Below the pieces are notes generated by a model that was not told where the DNA came from, searched no databases, and worked only from the letters and a program-made list of their open reading frames with translations. Positions 1 to 7,991 of a stretch of 64,000 nucleotides of DNA are shown one piece after another (position 1 is the first letter of the stretch; every line of letters starts with the position of its first letter). The stretch covers positions 1-64,000 of the forward strand of contig NZ_JAODBU010000014.1 in assembly GCF_025336545.1 (NCBI RefSeq). The letters are read 5' to 3'. A program made the translations under genes and the position numbers. The DNA comes from Eubacterium_U album. Lineage in GTDB: Bacteria; Bacillota; Clostridia; Lachnospirales; Lachnospiraceae.

Positions 1-201
1 CTTCCATCAATTACTGTTGTTTTGGAATTCATCATTTCTGATGACGTTCACTGAAAATCTTTTATTCATTTTCAGGGATGGTTGCTGTTCAATTATCAAT
101 GTTCTTGTTTTGCTTGTTGTCAACTTGTTTTGTCGACTTAAATAATCAATCACACTTTCTTTTGTTTGTCAATGTCTTTTTTTATCTGAGAAGTTTCAAA
201 C

Positions 202-289
202 GGAGAAGGAGGGATTTGAACCCTCGCGCCGCTATTAACGACCTACTCCCTTTCCAGGGGAGCCCCTTCAGCCACTTGGGTACTTCTCC
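202..289 (-). tRNA. tRNA-Ser (anticodon GGA)
   Basis: Read on the minus strand, an 88-nt cloverleaf begins GGAGAAG and ends CTTCTCC, so the acceptor arms pair. The T arm contains GGTTCAAATCC. The anticodon loop CTGGAAA gives anticodon GGA, decoding UCC/UCU serine codons. A long variable arm, typical of tRNA-Ser, is present. The CCA end is not encoded. It lies about 36 nt downstream of a second tRNA-Ser and was probably co-transcribed with it. Confidence 0.95.
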
Positions 290-325
290 AAGCAACAGCT
301 TACAGGTGATTCATTATTTAAAAAC

Positions 326-410
326 GGAGAAGGTGGGATTCGAACCCACGGTCCCTTTCGGAATCACCGGTTTTCAAGACCGGCTCCTTAAACCACTCGG
401 ACACCTCTCC
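326..410 (-). tRNA. tRNA-Ser (anticodon UGA)
   Basis: Minus-strand cloverleaf of 85 nt with acceptor arms GGAGAGG and CTTCTCC (one G-U pair). The anticodon loop CTTGAAA gives anticodon TGA, decoding UCA and related serine codons. The T arm GGTTCGAATCC and a long variable arm are visible. It is the first tRNA of the pair. CCA is not encoded. Confidence 0.95.
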
Positions 411-449
411 AGTTGTTTGCTTCGTTCCGTTTCCGTAACGCGCTCAATT

Positions 450-478
450 ATAATATCATTGTTGTTTACATATGTCAA
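450..478 (-). promoter_or_regulatory. sigma-A-type promoter of the tRNA-Ser pair
   Basis: On the minus strand TTGACA (473-478) is followed after 17 nt by TATTAT (450-455), 40 nt upstream of the first tRNA. The near-consensus boxes and good spacing make this the likely promoter for both tRNA genes. Confidence 0.7.
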
Positions 479-572
479 CAATATTTTTCAACTTTTTTTA
501 TTTTTTTATTTTTCGTGAAGTGAAAAATTTATTTCCACTTCATCTTATTTATTTTTAACAATTTCTAATCAT

Positions 573-1259
573 TTAGACATGCTTATTTTGCATTAGGCAC
601 TCGCATAGTATTATATCTTCTGGTGTTGTTATTTTTATATTATCATATGCACCTTCTACAAAATGAACTTTAGCATTCCCATATTTTTCTACTACCATTG
701 CATCGTCTGTAATTAATGCATTGTCACTTCTTTCTATATTCTCATAAGCCTCTCTTATTAATTTATCTTCGAACGCCTGTGGTGTTTGTGTTATCCAAAT
801 TTGATTCCTAGGTGGAGTATCTATTACAATTCCTTTTTCATCAACTATTTTGATAGTATCTTTTACCGGTACTCCCGCTACGCATGCTTTGTATTTTATC
901 GCTCCATTAATACAATTATCAATTATTTGCTGATTTATTAAAGGTCTTGCGCCATCATGAATCAGAACATAATCGCATTTTGTTTCTTTTAATCCATTAT
1001 ATACAGAATTGTACCTTTCTTTTCCCCCTTCAATTATACTTGATACTTTTGTTAAATTGTATTTTTTTATTATATTTTTGCAATAATCTACATCCTCTTT
1101 AGATGTTACCAATATTATTTCATCTACCATGCTCTTCTGAAAAGCATTTAAAGCAAACCATATCACTGGTTTGCCTTTTATTGTCATAAACTGTTTTTTT
1201 GTTTTGCTTTTCATTCTACTTCCACTACCTGCAGCAAGAACAATAGCGTTTACTTTCAT
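573..1259 (-). CDS. ispD: 2-C-methyl-D-erythritol 4-phosphate cytidylyltransferase
   Basis: 228 aa, the usual length for IspD. It transfers CMP from CTP to methylerythritol phosphate in the MEP route to isoprenoid precursors, in the cytosol. Visible motifs are the nucleotide-binding LAAGSGSRM (residues 8-16) with KKQ (21-23), DGARPL (102-107), TQTPQAF (157-163), TDDA (184-187) and the C-terminal NIKITTPED. The start is an ATG with AGGAGA six bases upstream. It stands alone between the tRNA pair and tsaD. A paralogue in tarI/ribitol loci is possible, but the motifs and length fit IspD and no ribitol genes are nearby. Confidence 0.92.
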   Translation of the reverse strand: MKVNAIVLAAGSGSRMKSKTKKQFMTIKGKPVIWFALNAFQKSMVDEIILVTSKEDVDYCKNIIKKYNLTKVSSIIEGGKERYNSVYNGLKETKCDYVLIHDGARPLINQQIIDNCINGAIKYKACVAGVPVKDTIKIVDEKGIVIDTPPRNQIWITQTPQAFEDKLIREAYENIERSDNALITDDAMVVEKYGNAKVHFVEGAYDNIKITTPEDIILCECLMQNKHV

Positions 1260-1393
1260 ATTTTTCTCCTAATATCAATGGTTTTAATTTTTCTACTATA
1301 ATTAACTGTGCACACTAAATACAAATATGATTATAACTATTACTGTTATATATAGTCTTGTTACACAATTAATTTTATTTTTTTAAAATCAAA

Positions 1394-2413
1394 CTATCTT
1401 TCACCTAATTTCAAGTTAGGTATTGCATTTAAATCCCATCCATCTCTTTTTCCATTTATGTATTCGTAGTATGCAGCTGATCCAATCATAACCGCATTAT
1501 CAGTGCACAAAATTGGTGACGGATGATAAAATTCTATATTTTCTTCTTTACATTTTTGCTCAAAAGCTGCTCTAATAGCTGTATTTGATGCCACTCCACC
1601 TGCGATAGCCAATTTATTCATGCCACTTTCTTTAACAGCCATCATTGCATGTGTCAACAATGTATCTACTACTGCATTTTGAAACGATGCTGCTATGTCT
1701 GCCGGTACTATTTTCTCTTTCTTCATTTCCGCCATATTAATCTGATTTAATACTGATGATTTTAAGCCACTAAAGCTAAAATCATAGGCGTTATCTGTTA
1801 TTTTTGCCCTAGGGAACTCATAGGCATGAGGATTTCCCTCTTTTGATATTTTATCAATTTTAGGTCCACCCGGATATCCTAAACCGATTGCTCTTGCCAC
1901 TTTATCAAAAGCTTCTCCTGCTGCATCGTCTCTGGTTTTCCCTAAAATTGTATATTTACCATAATCTTCTACTTTTACAAGGTGTGTATGTCCTCCTGAA
2001 ACAACCAGACAAATAAATGGTGGTTCTAACTCTTTATTTTCTACGTAATTTGCACAAATATGTCCTTCTATATGATGTACTCCAACAAGAGGGATATTTT
2101 TTGCAAAACTAATAGCTTTTGCTTCAGCCACTCCAACTAACAGTGCTCCAACTAATCCGGGGCCATATGTTACACCTATAGCATCAATATCATCTAATGT
2201 GCTTCCTGCCTTTTCTAAGGCCTCCTCAATAACATAATTAATATTCTCAATATGTTTTCTGGAGGCAATTTCAGGCACAACTCCACCATATAGTGTATGA
2301 AGATCTATTTGAGATGAAATTACATTTGACAATGCTTCTCTTCCATTCACAACAACTGCTGCCGCTGTTTCATCACAAGAACTTTCTATAGCTAATATCT
2401 TTACTTCTTTCAC
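1394..2413 (-). CDS. tsaD: tRNA N6-adenosine threonylcarbamoyltransferase TsaD
   Basis: 339 aa, full length. Catalytic subunit that transfers the threonylcarbamoyl group to A37 of ANN-decoding tRNAs, acting with TsaB and TsaE, which are encoded nearby. The N-terminal ASKHA signature IESSCDETA (9-17), the metal-binding HHIEGH (113-118), SGGHTHL (139-145) and the late GGVASN nucleotide motif are all present. The start is GTG, chosen because GAGGT lies seven bases upstream. The gap to rnz is 12 nt, so rnz-tsaD form one transcription unit. Confidence 0.95.
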   Translation of the reverse strand: MKEVKILAIESSCDETAAAVVVNGREALSNVISSQIDLHTLYGGVVPEIASRKHIENINYVIEEALEKAGSTLDDIDAIGVTYGPGLVGALLVGVAEAKAISFAKNIPLVGVHHIEGHICANYVENKELEPPFICLVVSGGHTHLVKVEDYGKYTILGKTRDDAAGEAFDKVARAIGLGYPGGPKIDKISKEGNPHAYEFPRAKITDNAYDFSFSGLKSSVLNQINMAEMKKEKIVPADIAASFQNAVVDTLLTHAMMAVKESGMNKLAIAGGVASNTAIRAAFEQKCKEENIEFYHPSPILCTDNAVMIGSAAYYEYINGKRDGWDLNAIPNLKLGER

Positions 2414-2425
2414 TTTTATACCTCG

Positions 2426-3337
2426 TTATTCTTCTTCAAATTTCAAATCGACTGACATTCCATCCTTGCCTGCTTTAGCATTCGGGAATATTTTTGTGAC
2501 TGTATCCATGTAAAGCTGTGGTTTTACAAGTGACGGACTATAGTGAGTAAGCCACATTTCATTCGGATTTGCTTCTTTTGCAATAGTAGCTGCTTCCTTA
2601 AAAGTCATATGCTTATATTCTCTAGCTTTTGCTTCTTTATCAGGTTCTCCATACATGCCTTCGCAAATAAACAAATCGGCTCCTGTTGCTGCTTCAACAA
2701 TCGCTTGAACAGGTCTTGTATCAGTTGTATAAGTAACCTTAAGACCCTTTCTTCTTTCACCCATAACCATATCCGGAGTATATTTTTTATCTTCATAAAT
2801 TATTGTTTTTCCTTTTTGGAGCAATCCCCAACATTTAACGGGTAAATTAAGTTCTTTTGCTTTTTCTGGATTAAATCTTCCTTTTCTGTCTATTTCAATT
2901 GAATATCCAAAACATGTTACATTATGCTTTACCTTAAACGCGTTGATTTTGTATTCTCCAATATCAATTATTTGTCTGTCGCCGCTTAATTCAATAAAAT
3001 TAATTTCAAATGGCAATTCTTGAGCTATCATTCTCAAAGCCTTAACAACTTTTTCAAGACCTCTTGGTCCTATCATAGTTAACGGTTCTGTTCTTTCTGC
3101 ATTTCCCATAGTCAGCAACAATCCCGGCAATCCACTTATATGATCTGCGTGAAAATGTGTTATGCAAATAACATCTATAGGTTTAAACGACCAGCCTTTT
3201 TGCTTAATAGCTACCTGTGTGCCTTCTCCACAGTCTATCAATATATTACTTCCATTATATCTGCACATTAAAGCTGTAAGCCATCTTCTTGGAAGCGGCA
3301 TCATTCCTCCTGTGCCTAACAAACATACATCCAGCAT
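2426..3337 (-). CDS. rnz: Ribonuclease Z (tRNA 3'-processing)
   Basis: Metallo-beta-lactamase-fold endonuclease that trims tRNA 3' trailers, about 303 aa. The zinc site HFHADH is at residues 61-66. Further motifs are the N-terminal LGTGG, IDCGEGTQ, a substrate-binding exosite region and the C-terminal LTHYS histidine. A GTG 12 nt further upstream (3349) is in frame, but it overlaps the GGAG Shine-Dalgarno, so I take the ATG at 3337. It precedes tsaD with 12 nt between, placing tRNA maturation and tRNA modification in one operon. Neither tRNA-Ser gene in the window encodes CCA, which fits a need for RNase Z processing. Confidence 0.93.
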   Translation of the reverse strand: MLDVCLLGTGGMMPLPRRWLTALMCRYNGSNILIDCGEGTQVAIKQKGWSFKPIDVICITHFHADHISGLPGLLLTMGNAERTEPLTMIGPRGLEKVVKALRMIAQELPFEINFIELSGDRQIIDIGEYKINAFKVKHNVTCFGYSIEIDRKGRFNPEKAKELNLPVKCWGLLQKGKTIIYEDKKYTPDMVMGERRKGLKVTYTTDTRPVQAIVEAATGADLFICEGMYGEPDKEAKAREYKHMTFKEAATIAKEANPNEMWLTHYSPSLVKPQLYMDTVTKIFPNAKAGKDGMSVDLKFEEE

Positions 3338-3407
3338 AAATTTCTCCACTTTCTATAAAAGAATTTTTTTAATAATTCTTTTAATACTCTTGTTAACTCT
3401 ATGTTGT

Positions 3408-3436
3408 ATAATAGCACAAAGACTTTTTTATGAAAA
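3408..3436 (-). promoter_or_regulatory. putative promoter for rnz-tsaD
   Basis: Minus-strand TTTTCA (3431-3436) and TATTAT (3408-3413) are separated by 17 nt, about 70 nt upstream of rnz. The -10 matches five of six consensus bases and the -35 four of six. Confidence 0.45.
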
Positions 3437-3448
3437 GGATGTAATTTT

Positions 3449-3715
3449 TTATACCTGTTCTAACGTATAGTAATCATCCTCTACTGAAATATATTCTGTA
3501 ACGTCAACCGGATATTTAAATAACGTAGTTATCGAATCATAACATTCTTCACATAAATCCATTGTATGCATCTGTAAATCCTTATTAGAAAAATAACCCC
3601 ATTTCCCCTGTAATCTAATTATTCCTTCCGTAACTATTCCATTTGTCATCTGCATTTTCTTTCCACATTTATGACAAAAAATTTCATATTTACCTTTGCT
3701 ATTCATCTTTTTCAT
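3449..3715 (-). CDS. small zinc-ribbon protein of unknown function
   Basis: About 88 aa. Two CxxC pairs, CHKCG near residue 14 and CEECY near residue 58, suggest one zinc-binding site. The rest has no motif I recognise. The start is placed at an ATG eight bases after AAAGGA, and an in-frame ATG 33 nt upstream has no ribosome site. It sits between rimI and rnz, separated from rimI by a terminator and from rnz by a likely promoter, so it may be its own unit. No function can be assigned from sequence. The reading frame and ribosome site make it a credible gene. Confidence 0.6.
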   Translation of the reverse strand: MKKMNSKGKYEIFCHKCGKKMQMTNGIVTEGIIRLQGKWGYFSNKDLQMHTMDLCEECYDSITTLFKYPVDVTEYISVEDDYYTLEQV

Positions 3716-3763
3716 ATTTTTAATCCTTTCTTTTGATGCAATCATCATATTATTTTTTTCGAC

Positions 3764-3796
3764 AAAAAAATAGTGGAAACCTTTGGCATTCCACTA
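3764..3796 (-). terminator. Rho-independent terminator after rimI
   Basis: Read on the minus strand, TAGTGGAA pairs with TTCCACTA across a 10-nt loop and is followed by a run of seven T. It ends the tsaE-tsaB-rimI unit, whose last gene stops at 3810. Confidence 0.85.
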
Positions 3797-3809
3797 TCTA
3801 GAAGTATAT

Positions 3810-4247
3810 TTATATCTTTAATAGCATTATAATTGCATCTTCTACCGGATGTTTATAGTATTTTTTTCGTTTTGTAATACTTTGAAATCCAATTTTTTTA
3901 TATAAAAATATTGCGGCTTCATTACTTTCTCTAACTTCAAGCATTATTTCCTTAATTTGTTCACTTTTAGCATCTTTAATAGCCTCTTTTAGCAACTGCT
4001 TAGCCACACCTTTTTTTCTCTTATCTTTTTTTACAGCTACATTCGTAATATCAGCGGAATTCATAACCTTATAAACGCCACAATATCCTATAACCCCTTC
4101 TTCCTCTATAGCGACATAAAATGCAGTATTATCTAATTCTAGCGAATCTTTAAATGCTTTTTGTGACCACGGAACAGAAAATATGCTCTCTTCAATCTCC
4201 GCTACCTGGGCTATATGCTTTTCGCTCATCTTTTCTATTTTTACCAT
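3810..4247 (-). CDS. rimI: Ribosomal-protein-alanine N-acetyltransferase RimI
   Basis: 145-aa GNAT-fold acetyltransferase. The fold is supported by the acetyl-CoA-binding segment KKDKRKKGVAKQLL in the middle, the LEVRESNEAAIFLYKKIGF block and the YYKHPVEDAIIM end typical of RimI. RimI acetylates the N-terminus of ribosomal protein S18. Its place directly after tsaE and tsaB, 33 nt from tsaB, is the usual Firmicute arrangement and supports the name. The ATG at 4247 follows AAGGG closely, and an internal ATG at codon 7 is an alternative start. Confidence 0.88.
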   Translation of the reverse strand: MVKIEKMSEKHIAQVAEIEESIFSVPWSQKAFKDSLELDNTAFYVAIEEEGVIGYCGVYKVMNSADITNVAVKKDKRKKGVAKQLLKEAIKDAKSEQIKEIMLEVRESNEAAIFLYKKIGFQSITKRKKYYKHPVEDAIIMLLKI

Positions 4248-4280
4248 ATTACCCTTATCCTTTATCTCTATAAAACCAAA

Positions 4281-5009
4281 TTATGAAAACTGTTTTATTT
4301 TTTCTTCCTTCTTTTGCTTTTCAAGCATTTCCCTTTCAGCCTGTGAAAGTCTCAAATAATCAGGTCTATGTTCACTAGCCTCCTCAATTTTTCCATTTTT
4401 ATAATATATTTGTGCCAAAGCTGCAAGTGACGATGCTCTTTGTCTGCTCATATGGCATGGGGCATATAAATGCTCAGTTTTCATTTTTTCATCTATAATT
4501 TCTCTATATGCAGGCACTCCATCTCCCAAGAACATTACTGTTTTTCCTATCTTATCTAGCTCATCAATCAAATCCTCTACAGAAATTGCGCACTGTTCTT
4601 TTAATATTTTCATATGTGTCTGTTCAAAGTAATATATTCCAGTGTATACCTGTTGACGTCTTGCATCCATAATCGGACAAATAATATAATTGCTGGAATA
4701 AAAATTATATGCCATAGCATCAATTGTCGGTACATTTATTATCGGCTTATTAAGTGCTAATCCAAATCCTTTTGCTGTAGCGCTTCCTATACGTAGTCCG
4801 GTAAACGAACCCGGTCCTCCTGTTATTGCTATAGCGTCTATAGTTTCCATGTCCAATTCTATCATTTTGCTAATTTCATCTATCATTGGCAACAATGTCT
4901 GTGAATGTGTCTTTTTAAAATTTATTGTATATTCTGCCGTTAATATATCATCTGTTACTACTGCAACTGATGCCACTAAGGAAGAACTGTCTATTGCTAA
5001 TATTCTCAT
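4281..5009 (-). CDS. tsaB: tRNA threonylcarbamoyladenosine biosynthesis protein TsaB
   Basis: 242 aa. Inactive ASKHA paralogue that scaffolds TsaD and TsaE in t6A synthesis. The N-terminus MRILAIDSSS and the GGPGSFTGLRIG motif (about residues 65-76) are diagnostic. The C-terminus has the conserved PDYLR segment followed by a charged tail. The start lies 2 nt after the tsaE stop, so the two are translationally coupled. The whole t6A set apart from the TsaC/Sua5 enzyme is present within 4 kb. Confidence 0.93.
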   Translation of the reverse strand: MRILAIDSSSLVASVAVVTDDILTAEYTINFKKTHSQTLLPMIDEISKMIELDMETIDAIAITGGPGSFTGLRIGSATAKGFGLALNKPIINVPTIDAMAYNFYSSNYIICPIMDARRQQVYTGIYYFEQTHMKILKEQCAISVEDLIDELDKIGKTVMFLGDGVPAYREIIDEKMKTEHLYAPCHMSRQRASSLAALAQIYYKNGKIEEASEHRPDYLRLSQAEREMLEKQKKEEKIKQFS

Positions 5010-5011
5010 CT

Positions 5012-5431
5012 TTATTCCACCGTTATCTTTCTATAATCTAATCCTTTTTCTAAATTCTTTTCTATCAAAACTGTTGATGCATTGTCAGGAATCAGTTCAC
5101 TTATGAGTTTCGACCATTCTATCAGACATACTCCTTCTCCAAAGAAATAATCCTCATATCCTAATTCATACATTTCCTCAGGGTCACCAATTCTATATAC
5201 ATCAAAATGATACAACGGAATCCTGCCTTCTTCATATATTTGTACAATTGTAAAAGTTGGACTATTTACGCATTCTTTTATGCCAAGTCCGCTTGCAAAT
5301 CCCTGTGTAAAAACAGTCTTTCCAACACCTAAATCACCATTTAGGCAAATTATTTGTCCTGCTTTCGCAGATTGTCCTAACTTTCTCCCAATCTCAAAAG
5401 TTTCATCAGGCGAATTTGTTTCATATATCAT
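5012..5431 (-). CDS. tsaE: tRNA threonylcarbamoyladenosine biosynthesis ATPase TsaE
   Basis: 139 aa, typical size. P-loop ATPase that drives the TsaB-TsaD cycle. The Walker A motif GDLGVGKT is near residues 33-40, followed by the FTQGFA helix, SPTFTIV switch region, LYHFDVYR, and the LIEWSKL Walker-B-like segment. The ATG follows GAGGA with good spacing. It is the first gene of tsaE-tsaB-rimI. No clear upstream promoter was assigned. Confidence 0.95.
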   Translation of the reverse strand: MIYETNSPDETFEIGRKLGQSAKAGQIICLNGDLGVGKTVFTQGFASGLGIKECVNSPTFTIVQIYEEGRIPLYHFDVYRIGDPEEMYELGYEDYFFGEGVCLIEWSKLISELIPDNASTVLIEKNLEKGLDYRKITVE

Positions 5432-5560
5432 AAATTTTATTCCTCTTTTCTTTTATGGCAAAACATATTGTAATGCCAGAGTCAAAAGGTCTAAGCCCAT
5501 ATGAGCTTTTCCTACACAACAAAAACATTTGCATAACAAACAGCAAATATTTGTCAAAAC

Positions 5561-5610
5561 AAAAAGATATTGTTTATAATCACCACATAATTATAAACAA
5601 TATCTTTTTA
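5561..5610 (-). terminator. bidirectional terminator between ribU and tsaE
   Basis: A 20-bp arm (from AAAAAGATATTG) at 5561-5580 and its inverted copy at 5590-5609 enclose a short loop, with A and T runs outside. It follows the stop of ribU (5630) on the minus strand, and the symmetrical A/T flanks would also work in the other direction. Confidence 0.8.
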
Positions 5611-5629
5611 CATTTCAATTTATTTATTT

Positions 5630-6226
5630 CTAGAGTTTTTTTATAAATGTGCTTATTTTCTTATATAATATTCCTGTTACAATTCCAACTATTATTCCTT
5701 TAAATACATTAAATGGTGCTACTGCAACCCAAACAAAGCTCCATTTATCTTTAATTATCGGATTTACTTTTGCTCCTTCTTCTATAATTGCTTCTAACGG
5801 CATAAACTTTTCATAAAACGGTAGCATTACATAATAATTAAGAATTGCGCCTGCAACTGCCATTAACACAATACCAACTACTATCCCTATGAATGCTCCC
5901 TTTTTAGATTTCTTAAATTTATATATTATTCCCGCCGGAACAACAAGGCAACATCCTATGCAAAAATTTGCCAATTCTCCAACATAACCTGTTGTTGTCC
6001 CTTTAAGTAATATTTTAAGCACAATCTTTATAGCTTCCATAATTATTCCTGATACAGGTCCCATAATAAATGTTCCTATCAAAATAGGTATCTCACTAAA
6101 ATCAAGCTTATAAAAAGACGGCGCTATAAACACTACCGGAATTTCTATAAGGACCATGAGTATTGCAGCAATAGCCGCGAAAATAGCCATCAACGCTAAA
6201 TTTTTTGTTGTAAATAATTTTTTCAT
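5630..6226 (-). CDS. ribU: Riboflavin ECF transporter S component RibU
   Basis: 198-aa membrane protein with about six hydrophobic helices, the size of ECF S components. These bind a vitamin and dock on the shared EcfAAT energising module, which is not encoded here. The motif PSFYKLDFSEIPILIG near residue 40 is typical of RibU. Assignment is strengthened by the FMN riboswitch and terminator immediately upstream, so uptake is presumably shut off when FMN is plentiful. The ATG follows AAAGGAAG. It is a single-gene unit ended by the inverted repeat at 5561-5610. Confidence 0.93.
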   Translation of the reverse strand: MKKLFTTKNLALMAIFAAIAAILMVLIEIPVVFIAPSFYKLDFSEIPILIGTFIMGPVSGIIMEAIKIVLKILLKGTTTGYVGELANFCIGCCLVVPAGIIYKFKKSKKGAFIGIVVGIVLMAVAGAILNYYVMLPFYEKFMPLEAIIEEGAKVNPIIKDKWSFVWVAVAPFNVFKGIIVGIVTGILYKKISTFIKKL

Positions 6227-6277
6227 TTAATTTTACTTCCTTTCTGAAAATTAATATATTATTTATACAGAGCAAAG

Positions 6278-6308
6278 AAAAAAAGCACCTGGTTCAGGTG
6301 CTTTTCAT
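6278..6308 (-). terminator. riboswitch-controlled terminator upstream of ribU
   Basis: On the minus strand AAAAGCACCTG and CAGGTGCTTTTTTT form a strong hairpin with an AACC-type loop and T run. It lies between the FMN aptamer and ribU, so it is the likely expression platform, formed when FMN is bound. Confidence 0.88.
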
Positions 6309-6339
6309 GAGATTATTAATATCATAATTATTAATCTTA

Positions 6340-6465
6340 TTACTTCTCTCATCCAGACTTTACTGTCGGCTATGGAATCACACCATATCATGCCTTTCGG
6401 CTCGCTGGCTTATATGCATTGCATAAATACAGCCGGTAGGGAATTTCACCCTGCCCTGAAGAATT
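6340..6465 (-). promoter_or_regulatory. FMN riboswitch (RFN element)
   Basis: The minus strand carries the conserved RFN core: GGGCAGGGTGAAATTCCC, then CCGGC, later AGCCAGCGAGCC, and the closing GATTCCATAGCCGAC and GTCTGGATGAGAGAAG. The parts are in the right order and spacing for the six-helix aptamer. It lies about 110 nt upstream of ribU with an intervening terminator. Confidence 0.96.
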
Positions 6466-6526
6466 ATATTTAATATACGGTTAAAAATATTATTAACACG
6501 GTTTTATTCCGCATCATATACTCTAT

Positions 6527-7855
6527 TTACTGGTTAATGCCAATGAATCTCTTGTAGATTGCCTTTATTGCTACTTCAAAATCTTCTTCTTCAACACCAA
6601 CGATAATGTTAAGTTCTGAAGAACCCTGGTCAATCATCTTAATATTTACTCTTGCATCAGCTAATGCTGAGAATAAAATTGCTGCAGTTCCTCTTGCACT
6701 CTTCATTCCTCTACCAACTACTGCTATAAGTGCAAGATTGCTTTCGATATAAATCTGATCAGGATGTACTCTGCTCTTAATCTCGTCAATAATAGCTGTT
6801 TCCTTGCCTGCTAATGCTTCAGTTGCAATTACAACGCTCATTGTATCTACACCTGATGGCATATGTTCAAAACTTACATTACTCTTTTCTAATGCACGTA
6901 ATACATTTTTACCAAATCCGATTTCGCTATTCATCTTATCTTTTTCTATATTAATTACAGACATGCCTTTCTTACCTGCAATACCCGTAATAATATGATC
7001 GCAATGTTCAGCTGACTCAGAAACAATCATTGTTCCTCTATCTTCCGGCTGATTTGTATTTTTGATGTTTACAGGAATACCTGCTGCTCTAACAGGGAAT
7101 ATAGCATCTTCATGCAATACTGTTGCTCCCATATATGCTAATTCACGTAATTCTCTATATGTGATAGTCTTGATAGGTTCCGGATTATTAACTATTCTAG
7201 GATCACAAATAAGACATCCGCTAACATCTGTCCAGTTTTCGTATAATTTAGCTTTAGTTGCTCTAGCAACTATTGATCCTGTTACATCAGAACCACCTCT
7301 TGAAAATGTCTTTATTGTTCCATTTGGCATAGATCCATAAAATCCAGGTATTACTGCCTTGTTTGTCTTAGCAAGCTTTGGTGCCAATTTTGCTTCTGTC
7401 TTAGTCCAGTCAAAATTACCCTGATCATCAAAGAAGATATATTTTCCTGCATCGATAAAATCAAATCCTAAATATTTTGCTAATACTTTACTGTTGAGAT
7501 ATTCTCCACGGCTTGCAGCGTAATCACGGCCTGCCATATGAGCAAATGCGCCTTTAATTATCTCAAAATCTTCATCAAGGCTAAAATCTTTTAATCCTAA
7601 GTCTGCAATAATATTGTTATATCTGTCTTTAATCATCTGAAAATATTCGTCAAAATTTTCGCTTTCAGATGCTAATTCATAGCACTTATATAACATATCT
7701 GTAACTTTAACATCTTCAATAAATCTTTTTCCAGGTGCAGATGCAACTACAAATCTTCTTTCCGGATCAGACAATATTATGTCTGCAACCTTTTTAAACT
7801 GTTTTGCATCAGCAAGTGAACTTCCACCAAATTTAACAACCTTTGTTTCTTCCAT
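6527..7855 (-). CDS. Aspartokinase (aspartate kinase)
   Basis: 442 aa. Phosphorylates aspartate, the first step to lysine, threonine and methionine. The N-terminal kinase motif VVKFGGSSLAD (6-16), the SRGGSDVTG active-site region (about 189-197) and the C-terminal paired ACT regulatory domains (from about 290, with IDQGSSELNIIVGV near 415) are visible. It is a monofunctional clostridial-type kinase rather than a ThrA fusion. Homoserine dehydrogenase lies immediately upstream on the same strand (137 nt away), so the two serve the same pathway. No lysine riboswitch or T-box was seen in the 136-bp gap. Confidence 0.92.
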   Translation of the reverse strand: MEETKVVKFGGSSLADAKQFKKVADIILSDPERRFVVASAPGKRFIEDVKVTDMLYKCYELASESENFDEYFQMIKDRYNNIIADLGLKDFSLDEDFEIIKGAFAHMAGRDYAASRGEYLNSKVLAKYLGFDFIDAGKYIFFDDQGNFDWTKTEAKLAPKLAKTNKAVIPGFYGSMPNGTIKTFSRGGSDVTGSIVARATKAKLYENWTDVSGCLICDPRIVNNPEPIKTITYRELRELAYMGATVLHEDAIFPVRAAGIPVNIKNTNQPEDRGTMIVSESAEHCDHIITGIAGKKGMSVINIEKDKMNSEIGFGKNVLRALEKSNVSFEHMPSGVDTMSVVIATEALAGKETAIIDEIKSRVHPDQIYIESNLALIAVVGRGMKSARGTAAILFSALADARVNIKMIDQGSSELNIIVGVEEEDFEVAIKAIYKRFIGINQ

Positions 7856-7991
7856 TTTCTTTCAATCCTCTCACACCGAATTACGGCCTTTATATTATAT
7901 ATGTTTTTTTATTATAAATTGCTATCAATTATTATTTACATAAACATTAATCTGTTAATGCAAATTTAACTTAATTTAATATCCCTTAATA

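Noticed and set aside
78..518. Plus-strand 146-codon open frame at the left edge
   Set aside because: It is antisense to both tRNA-Ser genes and has no ribosome site or protein motif.
7856..7991. Possible lysine riboswitch or T-box before aspartokinase
   Set aside because: Only 136 bp of AT-rich DNA with no conserved lysine aptamer or T-box sequence.
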